NCBI GenBank assembly: GCA_017429885.1
Contig: JAFROA010000301.1
Location: 1 to 10,237, forward strand
DNA length: 10,237 nucleotides
From: Bacteroidales bacterium
GTDB taxonomy: Bacteria > Bacteroidota > Bacteroidia > Bacteroidales > UBA932
Reading direction: 5' to 3'
A model generated the notes under the pieces. The model was not told where the DNA came from and searched no databases. It saw only the letters and a program-made list of their open reading frames with translations. Below are positions 1-7,846 of the stretch, piece by piece. A program made the position numbers and the translations under genes. Position 1 is the first letter of the stretch. Each line of letters begins with the position of its first letter.

Positions 1-1
1 A

Positions 2-265
2 AAAGGAAAGCGTGTGGAGTTGGATCTTGGCGATGTGGACGCCACATGTGAGGTGAGCGTTGGAGGAAAACAGGTGGATGTTCTACTGAGCCCTCCTTAC
101 AAGTTGGACATCACCAACTTCATGAAAAAGGGGCAGAATAAGGTTGAAGTCCTGGTGTATAGTTCTCTGTCCAATCATTACCAGACTATTCCTTCGCCTT
201 ATAAAGGAACCCCAAGGGCTGGATTGATTGGTCCGGTGAAGATGGTTATTGAGAAATATTATTAA
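2..265 (+). CDS. Glycoside hydrolase, C-terminal fragment (GH106/GH2-like sugar-binding domain)
   Basis: Only the last 87 residues are in the window; the reading frame is open to the left edge, so the true start lies upstream. The segment reads as a galactose-binding-like beta-sandwich that closes many large Bacteroidota glycoside hydrolases. It has a 'LDLGDV' strand, a 'V.VGGK..' turn, 'PPYKLDIT' and 'G.NKVEVLV', the usual order in the C-terminal domain of GH106 alpha-L-rhamnosidases and related GH2-type enzymes. The tail 'YKGTPRAGLIGPV' resembles the ends of GH106-like proteins. The catalytic domain is not visible, so the substrate is inferred. It ends with TAA 13 bp before the fucosidase start, suggesting co-transcription and a joint role in trimming a deoxyhexose-rich glycan. 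It could instead belong to another GH family with the same ancillary domain. Confidence 0.7.
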   Translation, partial: KGKRVELDLGDVDATCEVSVGGKQVDVLLSPPYKLDITNFMKKGQNKVEVLVYSSLSNHYQTIPSPYKGTPRAGLIGPVKMVIEKYY

Positions 266-278
266 TATTCAATACGAT

Positions 279-1640
279 ATGAAAAAGATTTGTTTTGTTA
301 TTTGTGCCTTGCTGGCCTTCTCCTTGGCTTACGCCCAGGACAGCGATATAGTCAAGCAAGCGGATGGTTATGAGTGGCCCACCGACCCGGCCGTTCTTCA
401 GAAACTTGATCAGTGGCAGGATCTCAAGTTCGGGGTTCTGATGCACTGGGGAATTTATGCCACACAGGGCATGGTTGAATCTTGGGCTATATGCAATGAA
501 GAGTGGATTCGCCGCCCGGAAGGTTCTGTCTATGAGGAATATAAGAAGTGGTACTGGGATCTCTCGAAGGTGTTTAATCCGGTCAAGTTCAACCCCGACC
601 AGTGGGCGGACGTCTTCGACAAGGCCGGCATGAAATACATGATATTCACGACAAAGCACCATGACGGCTTCTGCATGTTTGATTCTGAATATGATGATTT
701 CAGCATCGCCAAAGGCCCGTTCGCCAATAATCCCAAGAAGGATGTGGCCAAATATGTCTTTGATGCTTTCCGTAAGAAGGACTTCATGATCGGTGCCTAT
801 TTCTCAAAGCCCGACTGGCATCATCACGGTTTCTGGAATCCTTATTACGCGACTCCTAACCGCCGTCCTAACTACAACATCGAGACTCATCCCGAGTGGT
901 GGCAAAGCTATGTTAATTTCACAAAGAACCAGCTTCTTGAGCTCACAACCGGAAAATATGGAAAGATTGACATCCTTTGGCTTGACGGTGGCTGGATCAC
1001 CGGTGACGAGGTGGGACTGAACGAGGTGCTCCCGAAATCGAGGGCATATAGTCCGGGACTGTTGTGTGTCGACCGTACGATCCAAGGGCCCAACGAGAAT
1101 TATCAGACCCCTGAGCAGAGCGTTCCTGATCATCAAATCAGTCATCCTTGGGAGTCCTGCATAACCTTGACGCATAGCTGGGGATGGGCTCCGAATGTCA
1201 AATTCAAGAGCTCCAGAAAGGTGATAGACATGCTTGCCGAGATTACTGCCAAAGGTGGCAGCCTTGTGCTTGGAGTCGGTCCTACTCCAGAGGGACTCAT
1301 TGAAGACAGGGCTATTCCTATTCTTGAGGAGATCGGTGAGTGGCTTGGCCGCTGCGGAGAGGCGATATATTCAACACGCATCACCAAGGAGTACAACGAT
1401 GGTGACATCTGGTTCAACGCCTCCAAGGACGGGCAGACACTATATGCGATCTATGCTCTGAAGGACGAGGAGACTCTTCCCGGGACAATTTCATGGAGCG
1501 GAAACCTTCCCAAGGGAGGCAAGGTGACCATTCTCAACAATGGCAAGAAGGTCAAGGCGACCGTCAAGGACGGCAAGGTGACGGTTAAGCTTCCTAAAGG
1601 ACTGAAACAGGAGCCGGTCGCATTGAAGTTCTCCATCTAA
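279..1640 (+). CDS. Secreted alpha-L-fucosidase, glycoside hydrolase family 29
   Basis: A 453-residue retaining alpha-L-fucosidase that releases terminal L-fucose from glycans, probably in the periplasm. Residues 1-19 form a type I signal peptide (MKK, hydrophobic core, AYA before Q20). GH29 landmarks are in order: the HWG motif at H56, KHHDGF at 126-131, the nucleophile motif WLDGGW with D236, PWESC at 290-294, and GG.L.L.VGPTPEG at 326-339. A C-terminal beta-sandwich occupies about 365-453. The nucleophile assignment follows the family; the acid/base is poorly conserved in GH29, and E279 or E292 are candidates only. Length is normal for the family. The ATG at 279 is preferred over an in-frame TTG at 249 because it gives a clean signal peptide and avoids overlap with the upstream gene. 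It follows a glycoside hydrolase by 13 bp and is closed by a strong terminator. The fucosidase call is firm; linkage specificity is not readable. Confidence 0.93.
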   Translation: MKKICFVICALLAFSLAYAQDSDIVKQADGYEWPTDPAVLQKLDQWQDLKFGVLMHWGIYATQGMVESWAICNEEWIRRPEGSVYEEYKKWYWDLSKVFNPVKFNPDQWADVFDKAGMKYMIFTTKHHDGFCMFDSEYDDFSIAKGPFANNPKKDVAKYVFDAFRKKDFMIGAYFSKPDWHHHGFWNPYYATPNRRPNYNIETHPEWWQSYVNFTKNQLLELTTGKYGKIDILWLDGGWITGDEVGLNEVLPKSRAYSPGLLCVDRTIQGPNENYQTPEQSVPDHQISHPWESCITLTHSWGWAPNVKFKSSRKVIDMLAEITAKGGSLVLGVGPTPEGLIEDRAIPILEEIGEWLGRCGEAIYSTRITKEYNDGDIWFNASKDGQTLYAIYALKDEETLPGTISWSGNLPKGGKVTILNNGKKVKATVKDGKVTVKLPKGLKQEPVALKFSI

Positions 1641-1671
1641 TCCATTCGAGAACAACAGATCTGTTTTATAA

Positions 1672-1706
1672 AATAAAATGCGGGAAGAAAAGTCCCGCAT
1701 TTTATT
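1672..1706 (+). terminator. Strong hairpin terminator after the fucosidase gene
   Basis: A perfect 14-bp inverted repeat, left arm 1672-1685 (AATAAAATGCGGGA) and right arm 1693-1706, encloses a 7-base loop AGAAAAG. The GC core (TGCGGGA/TCCCGCA) is followed by a T-rich run and preceded by an A-rich run, as in a rho-independent terminator that could work in both directions. It begins 31 bp after the fucosidase stop and separates the glycosidase unit from the transporter operon. Confidence 0.88.
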
Positions 1707-1726
1707 ATTTTATTGAGGGCATATTT

Positions 1727-1734
1727 TATATTTG
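1727..1734 (+). promoter_or_regulatory. Candidate Bacteroidota -7 promoter box for the transporter operon
   Basis: TATATTTG is an exact match to the Bacteroidota primary-sigma -7 consensus TAnnTTTG. It lies 44 bp before the transporter start and 20 bp after the upstream terminator, where an operon promoter is expected. No convincing TTTG-type -33 element sits at the usual distance; the region around 1700-1712 is simply AT-rich. The call rests on the -7 match and position. Confidence 0.5.
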
Positions 1735-1778
1735 TATAAGCCACATAAGATCTTTGTTATTTTTAGAATATAAAACAC

Positions 1779-3008
1779 ATGAAGAAAGTTGACTATAAAT
1801 GGGTCATGTTGGCGCTGGTTTCCGCGGCGTACTTCCTAGCCCAGGGCAGCCGCCAGATCTATGCCGCCGTCCTACCTGACATTAAGGCGACCCTTGGCGG
1901 AAACGTCTCAGACACCTCCCTTGGGCTTGTCGGAAGCGCCTTCACCTGGGCTTTCGGCATCATGATGCCCTTCGCCGGTCTGGCCGCGGACTTTTTCCGC
2001 AGGAAATGGATTCTTGTAATCGGAAGTCTTTTATTCTCAATGGGTATCTTCTTGTCCGGATTCGCCTCAGGGATAGGCCTCCTGCTTATAGCTTATGGTA
2101 TCATGAACGGAGTGGGACAGTCGCTCATGCCTCCGTGCAACTCTTCCCTTATCGGGCAGTTCCACGATGACACTCGAGGAACAGCGTTTGGAGTTTATCA
2201 AGGAGCCATATATCTTGGAATCGTGGTCTGTTCGCTGGCCGCCAGCTCTCTGGCAGGAAACTCTCCGGATGGATGGAGGAAGTCCTTCTGGGTTTTCGGT
2301 GTGATCGGAATCCTATGGACCATCGTGCTGGTTCTGTTCCTGAAGGACACTCCGAATGTCGGAGGGAAAGGAGAAGTATCTGTTAAAAAGGCACTTGCGG
2401 CGTTCTTCTCGAAGCCTACAGCCCTTTGGATGATGGCCGCCCTTGGATTCTATTTCTTCGCCCTTTACGGAGTCAAGCTCTGGACCCCTGTTTTCATGAT
2501 GAGGGCTTTCCCTGAGATGGCTCCCCTTACAGCTGTGTTCCACGGCATATTCTGGTTCTATCTTGGAGCTTTTGTCGGAGTCACCATGGCAGGAAGGTTC
2601 TCTGACCGCATGAAACCCAAAAGGCAGACCATCCGTTTTGAGGTGGAACTTGCGGGAATACTGCTCTGCATCCCATTCATTTTGATCATGTCCAAAGCCA
2701 CCGGTTTGACGGTGATGATCATCACAATCCTTCTTTTCGGCTTTGCAACAGGAGTTTACGATTCCAACCTTTACGCCGCTCTTCTCGAGGTTATAGACCC
2801 TAAGTACAGGGCCATGGCAACGGGAATATTCGGAAGCGGCGGTTGTCTTTTCGGAGCTCTCGGTCCCCTTGTGATGGGCCTTTTGAGCGATGCCTTCTCA
2901 ATCAGGACCGCTTTCGCCTCGCTAGCTATTTTCGCTTTGGCCGGAGCGGCGTGTATAATAATGGCCTTGGTATTCACCGCCAAGAAAGACATGGTTACAA
3001 CAAAATAA
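1779..3008 (+). CDS. Major facilitator superfamily transporter, probable sugar or sugar-acid importer
   Basis: A 409-residue inner-membrane secondary transporter with the hydrophobic pattern of about 12 transmembrane helices. The two six-helix halves are joined by a charged cytoplasmic stretch at about 188-215. An MFS motif A-like loop, GLAADFFRRK at 67-76, follows helix 2, and a matching GRFSDRMKPKR at 272-282 sits in the second half, as expected from the internal duplication. SRQIYA near the end of helix 1, and the overall length, resemble the anion:cation symporter group that imports hexuronates and other organic acids, but this sub-family assignment is inference. It is the first gene of a four-gene operon: the dehydrogenase starts 9 bp after its stop. 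That coupling to sugar-acid enzymes suggests it imports their substrate. Confidence 0.88.
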   Translation: MKKVDYKWVMLALVSAAYFLAQGSRQIYAAVLPDIKATLGGNVSDTSLGLVGSAFTWAFGIMMPFAGLAADFFRRKWILVIGSLLFSMGIFLSGFASGIGLLLIAYGIMNGVGQSLMPPCNSSLIGQFHDDTRGTAFGVYQGAIYLGIVVCSLAASSLAGNSPDGWRKSFWVFGVIGILWTIVLVLFLKDTPNVGGKGEVSVKKALAAFFSKPTALWMMAALGFYFFALYGVKLWTPVFMMRAFPEMAPLTAVFHGIFWFYLGAFVGVTMAGRFSDRMKPKRQTIRFEVELAGILLCIPFILIMSKATGLTVMIITILLFGFATGVYDSNLYAALLEVIDPKYRAMATGIFGSGGCLFGALGPLVMGLLSDAFSIRTAFASLAIFALAGAACIIMALVFTAKKDMVTTK

Positions 3009-3017
3009 TATACGGAA

Positions 3018-3779
3018 ATGTTTGATTTAAAAGGAAAAACGGCGCTCATCACCGGTAGCGGCCAGGGAATCGGAAAGTCCACCGCCTTGCTGCTCGCCAA
3101 GCAGGGTGCCAAGGTGATAATCAACTGGCGGTCCAATGACGAGGTTGCCGCCAAGACCATAGAGGAACTCAAGGCTCAGGGAGCGGATTTTCTGACATGG
3201 AAATATGACCTGTCGAAACCTACCGTGAAACAGGATTTCGAGGCGTTCATGAAAGAGAACGACATCACGGTTGACATCCTTGTCTTGAATGCGTCCGTGC
3301 AGATCAGGAACGCCTGGGAGAACATCCCGGTGGAAGAGTTTGATTTCCAGATGAGGGTCAATCTTTACGCCACCCTAGCTCTTATCCAAGCCTGCGTTCC
3401 CGGAATGAGGGAGAAACATTGGGGCAGGATTGTCACGATCGGAAGTGTCCAGCAATACCGCCCGAACACGGCCATGGCTGTCTATGCCGCCTCGAAAGCC
3501 GGCATACGCAACCTTGTGCTGACCCTCTCGGTCCAGCTTGCGGCGGACGGCATCAACATAAATAATGTCGCTCCTGGCTGCATAGAGACCATACGCAATG
3601 TTGAGGCACTCTCCAATCCGGCGTACAGGAAGAAGATCGAGAATTCCATCCCGGTGGGTTATATCGGCCAGCCGGATGAGATTGCGGCGACAATTCTTCT
3701 ACTTTGCTCTAAGGAGGGCGGTTATATCACCGGAACCGATATCCCTGTCGATGGCGGCATGTCGATTCCATTTACTTGA
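3018..3779 (+). CDS. Short-chain dehydrogenase/reductase (classical SDR)
   Basis: A 253-residue cytosolic NAD(P)-dependent oxidoreductase with a complete classical SDR set. The cofactor motif TGSGQGIG is at 12-19, LNAS at 90-93 replaces the usual NNAG, the structural Asn is N115, and the catalytic triad is S143, Y156 and K160 (YAASK). PG at 186-187 and the terminal 'G..IPVDGG' complete the fold. Closest in general look to sugar and sugar-acid dehydrogenases (KduD-like, aldose dehydrogenase-like, or fructuronate reductase-like SDRs); the substrate cannot be read from motifs. It lies between an importer and two sugar-acid dehydratase-like enzymes, so it probably oxidises an aldose or aldonate, or interconverts a keto-acid and an aldonate. 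N36 and R38 after the second strand are compatible with NADP but do not settle the cofactor. Confidence 0.9.
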   Translation: MFDLKGKTALITGSGQGIGKSTALLLAKQGAKVIINWRSNDEVAAKTIEELKAQGADFLTWKYDLSKPTVKQDFEAFMKENDITVDILVLNASVQIRNAWENIPVEEFDFQMRVNLYATLALIQACVPGMREKHWGRIVTIGSVQQYRPNTAMAVYAASKAGIRNLVLTLSVQLAADGININNVAPGCIETIRNVEALSNPAYRKKIENSIPVGYIGQPDEIAATILLLCSKEGGYITGTDIPVDGGMSIPFT

Positions 3780-3812
3780 TAATTAAAAGATTCCAAATTA
3801 TTAAGATTAAAA

Positions 3813-5153
3813 ATGAACAGCAAGATTGATCCTTCCACATTGAGGATTACCGACATGAGGTTCGCCGACATCGACGGAGCCCCGAAGAGATGCACATTGC
3901 TTAAGATATACACCAACCAGGGGCTTGTCGGCTACGGGGAAGTGAGAGATGCCTCCAGCAAGACATACGCCTTGATGCTTAAGAGCCGCCTGCTCGGTGA
4001 GAACCCATGCAATGTCGACCGTTTGTTCCACAAGATCAAGCAGTTCGGAGGACCATCCCGTCAGGGAGGAGGCGTGTCTGGAGTTGAGATCGCCCTTTGG
4101 GACCTTGCCGGAAAGGCTTATGGCGCGCCTCTTTATCAAATGCTCGGAGGAAAGTTCCGGGACAAGATCAGGGTGTATTGCGACACAGACGCTGATGGAA
4201 AGGACAATGACGGCCACGCCATGGGGCTGGCGCTCAAGAAGAGGATGGAGATGGGCTTCACATTCCTGAAGATGGATCTCGGAATAGGCCTTCTGATGGA
4301 TGTTCCGGGAGCTATCAACGCCCCTCTTGGATTCATCGACGACATGAAGGAATATGCCCCCCATATCCTCAATGTCCAGAGCGGTTCTGTGACTTCGGAG
4401 ATGGTGAGGCGCCAGAGAAGCTATGACATCGTCACCACCGCCCACCCATTCACCGGCATCCATCTCACCGAGAAAGGGCTTGACGTGCTTGAGCAATATG
4501 TCAAGGACGTGAGGGAAGTCATTGGTTATGAGGTTCCTCTGGCCATCGACCATTTCGGTCATGTCTGCGTTGAAGACTGCATCCGTTTCGCCAAGAGGGT
4601 TGAGAAGTATAACATCGCCTGGATGGAGGACATGATTCCTTGGATGTACACCGATCAGTACATCCGTTTGAAGAATTCAACCTGCGTCCCTGTCTGCACC
4701 GGAGAGGACATTTATCTCAAAGAGAATTTTGAGCCCCTTATAAAAGGCCATGGAGTCTCTGTGATCCATCCCGACATTTTGACTTGCGGAGGAGCGTTGG
4801 AACTCAAGAAGATCGCCGACATGGCAGACGAGAATGGTGTTGCCGTCGCTATCCACATGGCAGAAAGCCCGGTGGCCTGCATGGCAGCCGTCCATACTGC
4901 AGCGGCGATGCATAACGTCCTGGCCATGGAACTCCATTCCGTTGATATTCCTTGGTGGCAGGATCTCGTGAAGGGCCTGCCTAACCCTCTCGTCAAGGAC
5001 GGTTTCATCACAGTTCCAGACGGTCCCGGACTCGGCATTGAAAGCCTCAATGAGGATCTGATCGCCGAGAAGATCAATCCTGATATCCCCGGCCTTTGGG
5101 AGCCTACCGATGAATGGAACAAGGAGTTTTCCAACGATCGCATCTGGAGTTAA
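3813..5153 (+). CDS. Enolase-superfamily sugar-acid dehydratase (mandelate racemase group, D-galactonate dehydratase-like)
   Basis: A 446-residue enzyme expected to dehydrate an aldonate to a 2-keto-3-deoxy acid with Mg2+. The N-terminal capping domain spans about 10-125. In the barrel, the predicted metal ligands are D246 (IDHFGH), E272 (WMEDMIP) and E298 (TGEDIY). The D321-H348 pair matches the catalytic Asp-His dyad of the mandelate racemase group, and E373 closes the set. The second barrel strand carries K153-x-D155 rather than K-x-K. His after the first ligand and the ending VPDGPGLGIE resemble D-galactonate dehydratase. About 93 residues separate K153 and D246, against about 30 in mandelate racemase, so there is an insertion of roughly 60 residues after strand 2. 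Substrate (galactonate, fuconate, rhamnonate or other) is not determined. It sits in the operon between the SDR and the UxuA-like gene. Confidence 0.88.
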   Translation: MNSKIDPSTLRITDMRFADIDGAPKRCTLLKIYTNQGLVGYGEVRDASSKTYALMLKSRLLGENPCNVDRLFHKIKQFGGPSRQGGGVSGVEIALWDLAGKAYGAPLYQMLGGKFRDKIRVYCDTDADGKDNDGHAMGLALKKRMEMGFTFLKMDLGIGLLMDVPGAINAPLGFIDDMKEYAPHILNVQSGSVTSEMVRRQRSYDIVTTAHPFTGIHLTEKGLDVLEQYVKDVREVIGYEVPLAIDHFGHVCVEDCIRFAKRVEKYNIAWMEDMIPWMYTDQYIRLKNSTCVPVCTGEDIYLKENFEPLIKGHGVSVIHPDILTCGGALELKKIADMADENGVAVAIHMAESPVACMAAVHTAAAMHNVLAMELHSVDIPWWQDLVKGLPNPLVKDGFITVPDGPGLGIESLNEDLIAEKINPDIPGLWEPTDEWNKEFSNDRIWS

Positions 5154-5157
5154 CAAA

Positions 5158-6117
5158 GTGTTGAGACTAAGCCAGTTATTCTTTTCGGACAAGCCAGACG
5201 TCCTTTGGACCTTATGCCGCCAGATGGGGATCAATCTGGCGGTGGCAAAGCTTGCCCCGGAGCTGACGGGAAAGCTGCCGCCGTGGGATTTCGATTCATT
5301 GGCGGAATCTAAAAAGCGTTTCAAGGAAGGAGGTTTTGATCTTGTCGCACTGGAGGGGGACCAGTTTGACATGACCAGGATTAAGCTTGGCTTACCTGGT
5401 AGGGAAGAGGATGCTGAGCATTACCGGATGATGCTCAGGAATATGGGAAAGCTCGGAATCACCACACTATGCTATAATTTCATGCAGACTGGGTGGTTCA
5501 GGACAAGGAAAGATATTCCTGAAAGGGGAGGAGCCAAGGTGACCGGATTCGATGCGGAAGAGGCAGCCTTGTTACTGCCTAAACCTTACGCTCCTGTGTC
5601 TGCGGACAAGATTTGGGACAATTACCGGTGGTTTATAAATGAGGTCATGCCGACGGCGGAGGAAGTGGGAGTCAAGATGGGCTTGCACCCTGATGACCCG
5701 CCTGTACCGAATGTTGAAGGCGTTGACAGGATATTCATTTCCCCGGAGGCCATCAAGAAAGCGCTCTCTTTAAGCGACAGCCCTTCCCACTGCCTGACCT
5801 TCTGCCAGGGTACCTATCTGACTATGGGAGTGGACATTCCGTCTTTCTTCAAGGAAGTGAGAGACAGGGTCGTGTTCATTCATTTCAGGGATATCGTGGG
5901 GAAAGCCACAAAATTCAGGGAGACTTTCCACGATAATGGACCGACAGATATGGCGGCGATGATAAGACTCTATGCCAGAGATGGTTTCGAAGGCTTGATC
6001 CGTTCCGATCATGTGCCGGCTATGCAAGGCGATGACAACACCCGTCCCGGCTATAGCATTAACGGTACCCTTTTCGGAGTAGGCTACCTGAAGGGTTTGC
6101 TGGACGCTTGTATATAG
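5158..6117 (+). CDS. UxuA (mannonate dehydratase)-family TIM-barrel protein, short form
   Basis: A 319-residue protein of the UxuA fold, whose known members dehydrate D-mannonate to 2-keto-3-deoxygluconate with Mn2+. Family landmarks are in order: CYNFM at 105-109, GVKMGLHPDDPP at 171-182, LTFCQGT at 213-219, IHFRDI at 241-246, KFRETFHDNG at 252-261, RSDHVP at 282-287 and RPGYS plus GYLKGLLDA near the end. Likely metal ligands by analogy are H177, C216, H242 and D284. It is clearly shorter than Bacteroides UxuA (about 390 residues). The start chosen is GTG at 5158 (TTG follows at once), 4 bp after the upstream stop; an ATG at 5110 would overlap the previous gene by 44 bp and add residues foreign to the family. 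Pairing with a second, unrelated dehydratase suggests a substrate other than, or besides, mannonate; an epimerase or isomerase role in the same barrel superfamily is possible. Confidence 0.87.
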   Translation: MLRLSQLFFSDKPDVLWTLCRQMGINLAVAKLAPELTGKLPPWDFDSLAESKKRFKEGGFDLVALEGDQFDMTRIKLGLPGREEDAEHYRMMLRNMGKLGITTLCYNFMQTGWFRTRKDIPERGGAKVTGFDAEEAALLLPKPYAPVSADKIWDNYRWFINEVMPTAEEVGVKMGLHPDDPPVPNVEGVDRIFISPEAIKKALSLSDSPSHCLTFCQGTYLTMGVDIPSFFKEVRDRVVFIHFRDIVGKATKFRETFHDNGPTDMAAMIRLYARDGFEGLIRSDHVPAMQGDDNTRPGYSINGTLFGVGYLKGLLDACI

Positions 6118-6121
6118 CTAA

Positions 6122-7846
6122 TCAATTACCTGATACAGAGGCCTTTGAGAGGGCCTCTTTTTGGAGTGCGATGAAGTCTTCGTCGGACGGGGAGTGGCCT
6201 TCCATATAGACCAGTGTCGCGCCCTGGCTCAACAACTCGTCTTGAAGTTTCGGAACTGAAACCTCCTGGACGGCGCATTTATCCTCAATGGCTATTGAAG
6301 CGGCAGTGCCTGCGGCCTGACCTAATGCCATCCAGCACGGTTCCATGCGCAAGGTGGAGAATCCGATATGGGAGCCGGACACGGGTACGGGCAGGAGAAG
6401 ATTGCTGATGCTTTTAGGTACAATTACTCCGTAGGGCACATTATAGACGGATGTGGGATAAGAAAGGAATCCGTCCAGATGGATTCTTCCGGGCTCTCGT
6501 TTGTGGTGGGCATGAGAGTCAAGCGCGTAATGGCTTGCCGTAATTCCGTCGCGATGGACAGGGCCCCTATCGGTCGGAGGTTCCGCATCGTTGGCGGTGA
6601 AGAAATACATCCCCTCAAAACGTCTTCCTTCCCGGACATATACCTGACGGGGGAAGTTGTCATTGTCAGGATATTCATCTGCCGCATAACCCCATTCCTG
6701 GACAGCCTTGCGGAAGCTTTCCGGGAGTTCCTCATCGTTGGCAGCGAACCAAAACAGTCCTTCTGTGTAGTCCCTCAAACGTTTGGAGAACTGGTCCCGC
6801 CATTCCCAAGAAGCGGTGGGCCAAGGTTGGTTCTCTTCGGGAAGATCCGTGGAGATGAAGGCCATATGCTGGTTGTTCGCATCGGTTTTCCCATTCGGAA
6901 GATTAACCATATTTGTGATCTTTCCAACGCCCCAACGGTCATCAGGAATCTGGGTCCTGCCACCGGCGAGAATGATTTTCTTGTTGGCTTCACGCTGATC
7001 TTGAGTTACTTCCATGGTCAAGACTCCCGTATGATACCCATACAACACATCGTCAATCAATGAGACATATTCATTGCGGTCGTAGTTCTCCGGCTTCCGG
7101 AAGGGCACTTGGTTGGCCTTGTCTTTTGTCAGGCATAACCGATAGTTGTAAGCTTGGATTGTGCTGTCTCCCTCATATGTGGTACCAGGCCCAACAGGAC
7201 CTCTCCAATATTTGTAGACCTTTCCGGCGATGGGCTCATGAAACTCGTCCATACCTTCACGTCCAATCCGGAACGGCACTCCTGCCGCGGCACCCAAGTC
7301 TCCCTCATAGGTGGCATCAACAAAGACTTTTCCTTTGTACTTCTCTAGTCTGCCGGAGTTCCTGTCCAAGACCGTGATCTCTTCTATGCGTCCGGCAGCC
7401 ATCTTGAGATTCGAGGGGTCGCTGTCGAATTGGCGCATAGTAAGTACCTTGATACCAGGACATTCCCCTAGCATCTCGTTGAAAACCCTTGCGGCGACAC
7501 TTGGCTCGAAATGATATCCGGAAGAACAGTCTTTGACCTGCTGGGAGTCTGCCCCATAGGTTTGTACATAGTACTCTTTGACCCTGTTGACGAATTCGAG
7601 GAAAAGCCCTGTCGTCGCCCCCCGAGTGGCGATATCTGTCGCTCCGAGACCGTTGGCTGGGAGACCTCCGAGGTTGTCAGTCCTTTCCAATAACAAAACC
7701 GAATGTCCCATGCGTGAAGCGGAGACCGCTGTCATGATGCCTCCGGGTGTGCCTCCAACCACAACAACGTCATGAGAACGATTGCAAGATGTGACTGTGG
7801 TGAGCGCTAAAGTAATCAGTAAAAGCCATTTGTGATTCATGGGCAT
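6122..7846 (-). CDS. FAD-dependent oxidoreductase lipoprotein
   Basis: A 574-residue flavoprotein of the FAD-dependent oxidoreductase group (the PF12831-type family often annotated 'xanthan lyase-like'). Residues 1-20 are a lipoprotein signal ending in the lipobox TVTSC, so C21 should be lipidated. The dinucleotide-binding site is VVVVGGTPGG at 27-36 with E54 at the end of strand 2. DATYEGDL at 177-184 and SGSHIGFSTLRMEP with GQAAGTAA at about 490-516 are family hallmarks. The reaction is unknown; members occur in glycan-utilisation loci of Bacteroidota and Planctomycetota. A second start, two codons in at 7840, is equally possible. The gene converges on the sugar-acid operon with 4 bp between stops and faces the DUF6057 gene across 53 bp. 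An exported flavoenzyme next to glycosidases suggests oxidation of a released sugar or aglycone, which is inference. Confidence 0.87.
   Translation of the reverse strand: MPMNHKWLLLITLALTTVTSCNRSHDVVVVGGTPGGIMTAVSASRMGHSVLLLERTDNLGGLPANGLGATDIATRGATTGLFLEFVNRVKEYYVQTYGADSQQVKDCSSGYHFEPSVAARVFNEMLGECPGIKVLTMRQFDSDPSNLKMAAGRIEEITVLDRNSGRLEKYKGKVFVDATYEGDLGAAAGVPFRIGREGMDEFHEPIAGKVYKYWRGPVGPGTTYEGDSTIQAYNYRLCLTKDKANQVPFRKPENYDRNEYVSLIDDVLYGYHTGVLTMEVTQDQREANKKIILAGGRTQIPDDRWGVGKITNMVNLPNGKTDANNQHMAFISTDLPEENQPWPTASWEWRDQFSKRLRDYTEGLFWFAANDEELPESFRKAVQEWGYAADEYPDNDNFPRQVYVREGRRFEGMYFFTANDAEPPTDRGPVHRDGITASHYALDSHAHHKREPGRIHLDGFLSYPTSVYNVPYGVIVPKSISNLLLPVPVSGSHIGFSTLRMEPCWMALGQAAGTAASIAIEDKCAVQEVSVPKLQDELLSQGATLVYMEGHSPSDEDFIALQKEALSKASVSGN
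6137..6162 (+). terminator. Hairpin terminator of the sugar-acid operon, inside the 3' end of the converging gene
   Basis: A 7-bp stem AGAGGCC (6137-6143) pairs with GGCCTCT (6152-6158) across an 8-base loop, followed by a run of five T ending at 6162. It lies 20 bp past the stop of the UxuA-like gene in the correct orientation for the + operon. It also overlaps the last codons of the minus-strand flavoprotein gene, so the sequence does double duty. No similar T-run exists on the minus-strand side. Confidence 0.65.

Noticed and set aside
249..278. TTG-initiated N-terminal extension of the fucosidase
   Set aside because: Would overlap the upstream gene and place ten residues before a textbook signal peptide; ATG 279 is preferred.
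1753..1775. TTTG at 1753-1756 as a -33 element for a second promoter of the transporter gene
   Set aside because: No TAnnTTTG box follows at the right distance before the start codon.
3807..4562. 251-codon open frame on the minus strand
   Set aside because: Lies wholly antisense to the well-supported enolase-superfamily gene; the translation shows no recognisable domain and is explained by codon bias of the sense gene.
4677..5372. 231-codon minus-strand open frame across the junction of the two dehydratase genes
   Set aside because: Antisense to two genes with clear family motifs; no domain signature of its own.
6368..7063. 231-codon + strand open frame inside the flavoprotein gene
   Set aside because: Opposite strand to a complete FAD oxidoreductase with all hallmarks; a shadow frame.
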